DNA of 64,000 nucleotides from Streptomyces sp. STR69 (lineage in GTDB: Bacteria > Actinomycetota > Actinomycetes > Streptomycetales > Streptomycetaceae). The stretch is taken from positions 62,001-126,000 of the forward strand of contig NZ_JALJRY010000022.1 of assembly GCF_024519455.1 (NCBI RefSeq), written 5' to 3'. A program made the translations under genes and the position numbers. This document shows positions 58,152 through 64,000 of the stretch, one piece after another. Each line of letters starts with the position of its first letter. The first letter of the stretch is position 1. The notes beneath the pieces are model-generated. The model ran no database searches, was not told where the DNA came from, and worked only from the letters and a program-made list of their open reading frames with translations.

Positions 58152-58574
58152 ATGATCGTGTCAGCGCAGCCACGCCCCATCGGGCACCCCGGATACTCCG
58201 AGACCCTTCCTGCTCTGGAGGAGAGTGCCGATGCAGCCCGGAAGCTCGTCAGAACTGCGCTGGCCGCCTGGCACCTGGACGAGCTGACGGACTCGGGGGT
58301 TCTCCTCGTCACGGAGTTAGTGGCCAACGCGATCAAGCACACCAACACCCGGAGCATCCGAGTCGTCGTCTCCAGACCGAGCGAACGGTTCGTACGGATC
58401 GGTGTGGTCGACAGGGCTCGCGCATTGCCGCAGATGGTCAAACCCAATGACGACTTGCTCACCAACGGCCGGGGGCTTTTGCTGATCGACGCCCTGGCCG
58501 AGCGTTGGGGAACGGACACCTACCGCTGGGGCAAGCAGGTCTGGGCCGAGTTGCTGAGTGAGCCAACCGTATGA
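58152..58574 (+). CDS. RsbW-like ATP-binding protein, contains a TTA codon
   Basis: A 140-residue stand-alone GHKL ATPase domain of the anti-sigma/RsbW type. The N-box is LLVTELVANAIKHTNTRSIR, the G1 region VGVVDRARALP and the G2 region NGRGLLLIDALAERWGTDTY. Codon 56, in the middle of the N-box (TELVAN), is TTA, a bldA-dependent leucine codon. It is divergent from the XRE/TPR regulator. In Streptomyces such ATPases act as partners of XRE regulators or as anti-sigma factors. A strong hairpin follows the stop. Confidence 0.87.
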   Translation: MIVSAQPRPIGHPGYSETLPALEESADAARKLVRTALAAWHLDELTDSGVLLVTELVANAIKHTNTRSIRVVVSRPSERFVRIGVVDRARALPQMVKPNDDLLTNGRGLLLIDALAERWGTDTYRWGKQVWAELLSEPTV

Positions 58575-58575
58575 C

Positions 58576-58623
58576 GCGCGAGGAGTCCCCGGTCAGCTCG
58601 CAGCGACCGGCGACTCCTCGCGC
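58576..58623. terminator. Two-part terminator hairpin
   Basis: GCGCGAGGAGTC and GACTCCTCGCGC form a 12-bp outer stem, with CCGGTC and GACCGG as an inner stem. It starts 2 nt after the ATPase stop and lies before the pectate lyase 3' end. Confidence 0.8.
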
Positions 58624-58677
58624 CTCATCAGCTCTGCGCATCGCCCCCTGAAAGGCGGAACTCGCAGCAAGGGCGCC

Positions 58678-59832
58678 TCAGTCCATCGTCGCCCCGATAG
58701 CCGTAGACCCCGTAGTCAGAAACGTCGTCGTCGGCAACGTGCCGCTCGCCGACCGCGCCCCGTACGCCGACGCCGCGTCCACAGACTTGAAGGCCGGAGT
58801 CGCAACCCCGCCGTCCCAGTTGTTCGCCGCGGACACCGCAGCCGAACCGAGCTTGTCCAGACCACCCTTGTTGCCGACCGCGAGGTTCCGAGCCAGGCGC
58901 GACTTGCTCGTGGCGAAGAAGAAGCCGGCCGCTGTGTTGGAGTACGCGGTGTTGCGGTTGAGGATGATCGCGCCGGTGTTGGAGTTCTCGGTGAAGCCGT
59001 TGAGGCTGTTGTCCCAGGCCGCGTTGTCGTTGACGACGTGTGCGACCGAGACGCCTCCGCCGCCCAGCTTGAAGCCGTTGCCGTTGCCCTCGAAGGCGGA
59101 GTCGTTCCAGCGGTTCTTGCCGTTGCCGAACGCCCAGGAGTGGTCGATGGTGACCGGCGAGGAGAACTGCCACAGGTCGAGGCCGTCGTCGGAGTTGTTG
59201 TAGAGGCGGGCGCCGGTGACCTTGTTGCCGGTTCCGGAGCCGAACTTGATGGCGATGCCGTCGGCGTTCTGGCCGTGTCCGGCGGCGTCGTAGTTGCCGT
59301 AACTGTCCAGGTTCTGCACGAGGTTGTTCGTCGTGCCGTCGCCGCGCAGGGTGAAACCCGAGTCGCCGTTGTTCGCGGTGACCAGGTTCTTGAAGATGCC
59401 ACCGACGGAGGACGTCGCTACGAAGCCCTGGGCCGGGGAGTTCTGGAAGGTGAGGTTCTGGACGGTCCAGTAGTCGCCGTAGATCCCGGCCAGCCACTGG
59501 CCCGCGGGCAGCTTGGAGCCGTCTATCTTCACCTTCTCCGTGCCGTACGACTCCAGCGTGATCCGGGCCGAACTGGTGCCGTTGGCCGTGGACTTGAGGG
59601 TCGCGGCCGGGGTGTAGGTGCCGGCGCGGACCTGAATGACCGTACCGGCGACGGCGTTCGCCACCGCCGACTCCAGCTGGGCGGTGGTGGACACGGTGAC
59701 CGTCGACGAAGCGGCTTGTGCGCCACCGCTGTTGAGGCCGAGGTAGACGCCGCCCGCCCCTGCGGCGACGGCCACCGCGGCGGCGATCGAGAGGGTGCGG
59801 GTCCTGCGGTGGCGTCCGGTGCTCGTACGCAC
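58678..59832 (-). CDS. Secreted pectate lyase, polysaccharide lyase family 9
   Basis: Extracellular right-handed parallel beta-helix enzyme that cleaves polygalacturonate by beta-elimination. 384 residues. A signal peptide (HRRTRTLSIAAAVAVAAGAG) ends near AQAAS. The beta-helix shows the PL9 hallmarks ADGIAIKFGSGTGNKVTGAR, NNSDDGLDLWQFSSPVTIDH, GNGNGFKLGGGG and NGFTENSNTGAIILNRNTAY. The GTG start follows AAAGGAACC. A close paralogue lies at the window end. A GAAA-C-TTTC palindrome is in the divergent region with the GH43 gene. Confidence 0.88.
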   Translation of the reverse strand: MRTSTGRHRRTRTLSIAAAVAVAAGAGGVYLGLNSGGAQAASSTVTVSTTAQLESAVANAVAGTVIQVRAGTYTPAATLKSTANGTSSARITLESYGTEKVKIDGSKLPAGQWLAGIYGDYWTVQNLTFQNSPAQGFVATSSVGGIFKNLVTANNGDSGFTLRGDGTTNNLVQNLDSYGNYDAAGHGQNADGIAIKFGSGTGNKVTGARLYNNSDDGLDLWQFSSPVTIDHSWAFGNGKNRWNDSAFEGNGNGFKLGGGGVSVAHVVNDNAAWDNSLNGFTENSNTGAIILNRNTAYSNTAAGFFFATSKSRLARNLAVGNKGGLDKLGSAAVSAANNWDGGVATPAFKSVDAASAYGARSASGTLPTTTFLTTGSTAIGATMD

Positions 59833-59964
59833 GGCGTTGGTTCCTTTCCTGGATGACGAGGACGAAACGGGCCGGAGGGGCCGCCCCGGCCCGTTTCTGA
59901 TCCCTGGTCGCCGCCGTGGCCGGAAAGGGTTGCCGCGGTCACCGGAAAAGAGCACGAGAAAAGA

Positions 59965-59979
59965 AGCGAAACTTTCGCT
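59965..59979. promoter_or_regulatory. AGCGAAA-C-TTTCGCT palindrome between PL9 and GH43 genes
   Basis: A perfect 7-1-7 palindrome that contains the CGAAACTTTCG motif described upstream of Streptomyces xylanase genes. It lies in the 250-bp divergent region between the pectate lyase and GH43 genes. Probably a repressor site controlling one or both. Confidence 0.6.
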
Positions 59980-60082
59980 CCGGGCCGTCCCACCCGCACC
60001 GATTGACGCCCCGCACCCCACTGGTGACACTCCGAAGGCACAGTCATTCAACAGAATCCCCCACACCCCCACAGGATGTGCC

Positions 60083-62302
60083 ATGCGACCCCGCACCGCC
60101 CGCGCCCTCCTGCTCCCCTTCCTTGCCCTTCTCACCCTCCTTCTCGCTCTGCTCGCCGCCCCGCCCAGCACCGCGCACTCAGGAGCACCGCCCGTGACCC
60201 ACCCCAAGTACGCCGGTTATCTCTTCGCCTACTTCACCGGTGAGGGCACCGCCGACGGCGAGCAGATCCGCTACGCCCTCAGCCGGGGCAACGACCCTTT
60301 GCACTGGCGCGAGTTGAACCAGGGCAAGCCGGTCCTCACGTCGACGATCGGGGAGAAGGGACTGCGCGATCCGTTCGTGATCCGCTCCCCGAAGGGCGAC
60401 AAGTTCTACCTCATCGCCACCGACCTGCGCATGTACCGGAACAGCAGCGGCAGTTGGGACGACGTCCAGCGGCACGGCAGTAGGTCCGTGATGATCTGGG
60501 AGTCGACCGACCTGGTCCACTGGACCGACCAGCGGCTGGTGAAGGTGGCGCCGGACAACGCGGGCAACACCTGGGCGCCGGAGGCCTATTGGGACGACTC
60601 GCTCGGTGAGTACGTCGTCTTCTGGGCGTCGAAGCTGTACGCCGACGACGACCCCGACCACACCGGCTCGACGTACAACCGCATGATGTACGCGACGACG
60701 AAGGACTTCCGCACCTTCAGTGCGCCGAAGGTCTGGGACGACCCGGGCTACTCCGTCATCGACTCGACTGTCGTGAAGTACAAGGACACTTACTACCGCT
60801 ACACCAAGGACGAGCGCGACCCGTCCTCCAGCTCCCCCTGCTCGAAGTTCATCACCGGCGAGAAGTCGACCTCGCTGACCTCCACCTCGTACGACTTCGT
60901 CTCGGAGTGCATCGGCAGCGGCGCGATCGAGCGGGGCGAGGGCCCGACGGTGTTCAAGTCCAACGCCGAGAAGAAGTGGTACCTGTTCGTCGACGAGTAC
61001 GGGTTGCGCGGCTACGTCCCCTTCGAGACCACCGACCTCGACTCCGGCCGGTGGACCCCGTCCACGGACTACCAGCTCCCGGCAAGTCCCCGGCACGGCA
61101 CGGTACTTCCGGTGACGCAGGCCGAGTACGACCGGCTGCTGGCCGCGTATCCTGCGACCCCGACGTCGGTGGTGGACGCGACGGCGCACGGGCAGAAGGG
61201 GTACGCGGTCGTCACGGAGGCCGCGTCGAAGGTCGTGCTTCCGATGCAACCGGGCGCGGATCTACGGCACTTGGCGCCGACGCTGGCCGTGGGCGCGGGG
61301 GCGAGGATCAACCCGCCGTCCGGTGGCCGACGCGACTTCCGCACACCACAGCAGTACACAGTCACGGCCGCGGACGGGACGAGCCGGACCTGGACGGTGG
61401 AGGCGGTACCGACGCGAAGTCCCGTGTTGCCGGGGCTGACCGCCGACCCCGACGTGCACTATCTCGACGGCCAGTACTGGATCTACCCGACGAGCGACGG
61501 CTACGCGGGCTGGAGCGGGACGAGCTTCAAGGCGTACTCCTCAAGGGACTTGGTCCACTGGCAGGACCACGGAGTCATCCTCGATCTGGGTCCTGACGTC
61601 TCCTGGGCCGACAAGAACGCGTGGGCTCCGGCGATCGCGGAGCGCGACGGGAAGTACTACTTCTACTTCTGTGCCGAGCAGCAGATCGGGGTCGCGGTGG
61701 CGGACTCGCCCGCGGGCCCGTTCAAGGACGCGCTCGGCAAACCCCTTGTGGCGAAGGGGGGTTCACTGAGCGGCCAGATGATCGACCCGGCGGTCTTCAC
61801 GGACGACGACGGGCAGTCGTATCTCTACTGGGGCAACGGACACGCGTACGTCGTGCCGCTGAACGCCGACATGACGTCGTACGACGCGGCGAAGGTGAAG
61901 GACATCACGACGGGTGACTTCCGTGAGGGGTCCTTCGTGGTGAAGCGCAAGGGCACGTACTACTTCATGTGGTCCGAGGACGACACCCGCAGCGAGAACT
62001 ACCACGTGGCCTATGCGACGGGACCGTCCCCGCTCGGTCCGTGGACCAAGCGGGGCACGATCCTGTCCAAGAACCCCGAGTACGGCATCCTCGGCACCGG
62101 CCACCACTCCGTGGTGAACGCCCCGGGGACCGACGACTGGTACATCGTCTACCACCGGTTCGCCCTGAACGGGCCGGGAAAGCCAGGTGGGGACGGCACG
62201 CACCGGGAGACCACGATCGACCGCCTGCGGTTCGCGGCGGACGGGACGATTCAGCCGGTGGTGCCCACCCTCGGGTCAGTCGGTCCGGTACGGATCAGCT
62301 GA
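60083..62302 (+). CDS. Secreted protein with two GH43-like domains
   Basis: A 739-residue extracellular protein. A signal peptide (ARALLLPFLALLTLLLALLA) ends near STAHS. Residues about 45-350 are a five-bladed GH43-like propeller (KGLRDPFVIRSPKGDKFYLI, DLVHWTDQRLV, NTWAPEAYWDDSLGEYVVFW). A short Ig-like linker (about 380-450, DFRTPQQYTVTAADGTSRTW) follows. Residues about 455-739 are a second propeller (LTADPDVHYLDGQYWIYPTS, NAWAPAIAERDGKYYFYF, REGSFVVKRKGTYYFMWSED). The family contains arabinanases and arabinofuranosidases. Its last 8 bp overlap the phosphatase gene on the other strand. Confidence 0.88.
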   Translation: MRPRTARALLLPFLALLTLLLALLAAPPSTAHSGAPPVTHPKYAGYLFAYFTGEGTADGEQIRYALSRGNDPLHWRELNQGKPVLTSTIGEKGLRDPFVIRSPKGDKFYLIATDLRMYRNSSGSWDDVQRHGSRSVMIWESTDLVHWTDQRLVKVAPDNAGNTWAPEAYWDDSLGEYVVFWASKLYADDDPDHTGSTYNRMMYATTKDFRTFSAPKVWDDPGYSVIDSTVVKYKDTYYRYTKDERDPSSSSPCSKFITGEKSTSLTSTSYDFVSECIGSGAIERGEGPTVFKSNAEKKWYLFVDEYGLRGYVPFETTDLDSGRWTPSTDYQLPASPRHGTVLPVTQAEYDRLLAAYPATPTSVVDATAHGQKGYAVVTEAASKVVLPMQPGADLRHLAPTLAVGAGARINPPSGGRRDFRTPQQYTVTAADGTSRTWTVEAVPTRSPVLPGLTADPDVHYLDGQYWIYPTSDGYAGWSGTSFKAYSSRDLVHWQDHGVILDLGPDVSWADKNAWAPAIAERDGKYYFYFCAEQQIGVAVADSPAGPFKDALGKPLVAKGGSLSGQMIDPAVFTDDDGQSYLYWGNGHAYVVPLNADMTSYDAAKVKDITTGDFREGSFVVKRKGTYYFMWSEDDTRSENYHVAYATGPSPLGPWTKRGTILSKNPEYGILGTGHHSVVNAPGTDDWYIVYHRFALNGPGKPGGDGTHRETTIDRLRFAADGTIQPVVPTLGSVGPVRIS

Positions 62303-63086
62303 CGAAGTACGTCGGGTTCGGGATCTTGTACGTCTTGTCGGCGTAGCCCCCGTCGAGGTCCGAGTACTGGTCGCCGAAGTTGGCGATGATGTTGTACCCG
62401 AGGTCCTCGATGTGCTTCCGGGTGCCGGACTTGTACTGCACGGTGGTGCAGGTCCAGGTACCCGGAGTGGCGCAACTGCTCAGGTAGGACGGCGGGTTGT
62501 CCGCGTCCTTCAGGAACATGTGGTCGGCGTCGAGGTTGACGTCGGCGCCGACCTTCTTCAGGTTGTCGACCGCGTAGGTGCGCTGCGACTCCTTCAGGCC
62601 CGAGTTGTAGAAGACCGTGACGCCCTTGGACGCGGCGTACTTGACCAGCTCGGGGGTGCCGAAGACCTCCGGGCGGTTGGCCTGGGCGACGTACGCGGCC
62701 CAAGTGGCCGAGCTGTAGCCGTAGTTGTTCTTCTTCTCGTAGTCGAGGCTGAGCAGCAGCGTGTCGTCGATGTCGAAGACGACCGCGGGCTTGGCGCCCT
62801 TGTGGTGCTTGTGCACGGCCTCGTCTATGTACTTCTTGGCGGACGCGTCGATGCGCGCCAGGTCCTTGGCGTAGGGGCTGGTCGCCGAGGCCTGGTACAC
62901 GCCGTTGGTGTCGAGCGTGGTGCCGTAGTAGGTGTCGATGTCCTTCGTCAACAGGCCGATGTTGTACGGCTCGTGGGTCGAGTTGGCCGTCGACTGGCCG
63001 GCCGTGGCGACGCCCGTGCCGTAGAGGGCTGCACCGGCGACGACACAGGCGGCGCCGACGGCGGCCGCTCTGAGGGACTTCCGCAT
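62295..63086 (-). CDS. Secreted HAD-family acid phosphatase
   Basis: A 263-residue phosphatase of the HAD IIIB acid phosphatase family. A signal peptide (SLRAAAVGAACVVAGAALYG) ends near ATAGQ. The catalytic DxD motif is AVVFDIDDTLLLSLDYE. VFYNSGLKESQRTYAVDNLK holds the Ser/Thr and the motif-2 region, and NIIANFGDQYSDLDGGYADK is the C-terminal acidic motif. Two Cys (SSCATPGTWTC) may form a disulfide outside the cell. It overlaps the GH43 gene tail to tail by 8 bp. No PHO box was seen upstream. Confidence 0.88.
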   Translation of the reverse strand: MRKSLRAAAVGAACVVAGAALYGTGVATAGQSTANSTHEPYNIGLLTKDIDTYYGTTLDTNGVYQASATSPYAKDLARIDASAKKYIDEAVHKHHKGAKPAVVFDIDDTLLLSLDYEKKNNYGYSSATWAAYVAQANRPEVFGTPELVKYAASKGVTVFYNSGLKESQRTYAVDNLKKVGADVNLDADHMFLKDADNPPSYLSSCATPGTWTCTTVQYKSGTRKHIEDLGYNIIANFGDQYSDLDGGYADKTYKIPNPTYFVS

Positions 63087-63290
63087 GGAATCTCCGGATC
63101 TGGTTGTTCGGGTGATGCACCAGGTCAGGGACTGTCTACGCGCATCACACGCCCGACGCGAGGGCCTTTATACGATCGATACACAACACACAGGACGGGG
63201 AATTGTCAGCGCATGGGGTCCACTTGACCTTCCCTTGGCATGTCCTCACCTGGACACGCACCCACACGACGGACACCGGTCCTGACGGTC

Positions 63291-63325
63291 GTGGGCCCGG
63301 TCCGCGTTTCCCGGACCGGGCCCAC
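63291..63325. terminator. Perfect 14-bp terminator hairpin
   Basis: GTGGGCCCGGTCCG pairs perfectly with its complement across a 7-nt CGTTTCC loop. It lies 8 nt beyond the stop of the second pectate lyase gene. Confidence 0.8.
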
Positions 63326-63333
63326 AGAACAGG

Positions 63334-64000
63334 TCAGTTCATCGTCGCCCCGATCGTCGTAGACCCCGTCGTCAGGAACGTCGTCGCCGGCAGAGTGCCG
63401 CTCGACGAACGGGCGTTGTACGTCGTCGACGCGTCCGTGGAGATGAAGGACGGGGTGGAGATGCCGGAGTCCCAGTTGTTGCCGGACGAGGTGACCGCGG
63501 AACCCTTGCTGACCGAGCCGCCGCCGTTGCTCACCGCGAGGTTCTTGCCGAGCTTCGCGGAGCTGGTGGCGAAGTAGTAGCCCCACTTGCTGTTGGCGTA
63601 CGCGGTGGTGCGGTTGAGGACGAGGGCACCGGTGTTGGAGTTCTCGGTGAAGCCGTTGCCCGCGTTGCCCCAGGCGGCCGAGTTGTTGATGACGTGGGCG
63701 ACGACCTCGCCGTCACCGCCCAGCTTGAAGCCGTTGCCGTCACCCGCGAACGCCGAGTCGGACCAGCGGTTGACGCCGTTGCCGAAGGACCAGGTGTGTT
63801 CGACGGTGACCGGCGTGGAGAAGGACCAGAAGTCGATCCCGTCGTCGGAGTTGTTGTAGAGGCGCGCGCCGGTGACGAGGTTCCCGCTGCCGGAGCCGAA
63901 CTTGATGGCGACCCCGTCCGCGTTCTCACCGTGTGTGGCGGCGTCGTAATTGCCGTACGAGTCGAGGTTCTTGACCGTGTTGTTGACGGTGCCGTCACCG
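63334..64000 (-). CDS. Second family 9 pectate lyase, N-terminus cut by window edge
   Basis: The last 222 residues of a beta-helix pectate lyase paralogous to the one at 58.7-59.8 kb. Shared blocks in the same order: ADGVAIKFGSGSGNLVTGAR, NNSDDGIDFWSFSTPVTVEH, GDGNGFKLGGDGEVVAHVIN, NGFTENSNTGALVLNRTTAY and TLPATTFLTTGSTTIGATMN. Signal peptide and start lie outside the window. With the GH43 and HAD genes it forms a local pectin and arabinan degradation set. Confidence 0.87.
   Translation of the reverse strand, partial: GDGTVNNTVKNLDSYGNYDAATHGENADGVAIKFGSGSGNLVTGARLYNNSDDGIDFWSFSTPVTVEHTWSFGNGVNRWSDSAFAGDGNGFKLGGDGEVVAHVINNSAAWGNAGNGFTENSNTGALVLNRTTAYANSKWGYYFATSSAKLGKNLAVSNGGGSVSKGSAVTSSGNNWDSGISTPSFISTDASTTYNARSSSGTLPATTFLTTGSTTIGATMN

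Noticed and set aside
56738..58519. A 593-residue version of the XRE/TPR regulator
   Set aside because: The extra N-terminal part is antisense to the RsbW-like gene and not HTH-like. The shorter start gives a normal regulator.
1..64000. CRISPR arrays, tRNA or rRNA genes
   Set aside because: No regularly spaced repeat-spacer pattern and no tRNA or rRNA sequence signatures were recognised by eye. A tRNAscan and CRISPR search would settle this.

Overview
The window is 64 kb of high-GC actinobacterial chromosome and almost certainly comes from a Streptomyces. The evidence is strong G/C bias at third codon positions, frequent GTG and TTG starts, long chains of ATGA/GTGA-overlapping genes, rare TTA codons, a PHO box of the Streptomyces type, and two copies of the GC-rich intergenic repeat common in this genus. 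From memory, the gene order (PiT transporter, cobalamin cluster, LAETG protein, ectABCD, penicillin-binding protein, sigma factor, pectate lyases) resembles the SCO1845-SCO1880 region of S. coelicolor; no alignment was run.

Region by region. 1-4.0 kb: a minus-strand set of TetR regulator, MFS exporter, SRPBCC protein and a carotenoid oxygenase cut by the window edge; a shared inverted-repeat operator precedes both regulator and exporter. 4.0-7.4 kb: class II aldolase, secreted GH25 lysozyme, and a PiT phosphate transporter behind a PHO box with a small membrane protein. 7.4-25.8 kb: the cobalamin cluster. A B12 riboswitch and a possible 19-codon leader ORF precede cbiB-cobQ-cobN-chlI/D fusion-cobO-cobB-cobI. 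A ZIP metal permease on the opposite strand follows, then cobM-cbiET-cbiGH-cbiC-cbiX-cobC. These genes cover most corrin-ring methylation, cobalt insertion, amidation, adenosylation and aminopropanol attachment. CobA, a precorrin-6A reductase (CobK/CbiJ) and the lower-loop genes are not in the window. 25.9-30.6 kb: a sortase-substrate (LAETG) protein, an amidohydrolase and a polar amino-acid ABC importer operon. 30.8-36.5 kb: ectoine and hydroxyectoine synthesis (ectABCD) between two class V aminotransferases, with an AT-rich hairpin covering the ectA start codon. 36.5-46.9 kb: FrnE-like oxidoreductase, GNAT enzymes, a GlxA-type regulator with a divergent MFS exporter, a DUF1349 protein, an aldehyde dehydrogenase with a divergent IclR regulator, a penicillin-binding protein and an NCS2 purine permease.

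47.1-53.2 kb: an ECF sigma factor with a membrane partner, a family 4 rhamnogalacturonan lyase, a GNAT enzyme, a MerR regulator, a PH-like membrane protein and a VOC protein. 53.3-56.1 kb is an accessory island: fragments of IS256-, IS110- and IS481-type transposases surround two low-GC cargo genes (a CDP-alcohol phosphatidyltransferase and a DUF4231/SLATT-like two-helix membrane protein) and a nested inverted-repeat element. 56.2-58.6 kb: a GNAT enzyme plus a divergent pair of an XRE/TPR regulator and an RsbW-like ATPase, each with one TTA codon. 58.7-64 kb: pectin and arabinan degradation, with two family 9 pectate lyase paralogues (one cut by the window edge), a tandem-GH43 enzyme and a secreted HAD phosphatase. 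A GAAA-C-TTTC palindrome lies in the divergent lyase/GH43 promoter region.

The observations most worth following are the hairpin at ectA, the paired TTA codons in the divergent regulator/ATPase genes, the composition-shifted IS-bounded island, the ZIP permease dividing the cobalamin operon, and the leader ORF after the B12 riboswitch. No complete and unmistakably new multi-gene system was identified.
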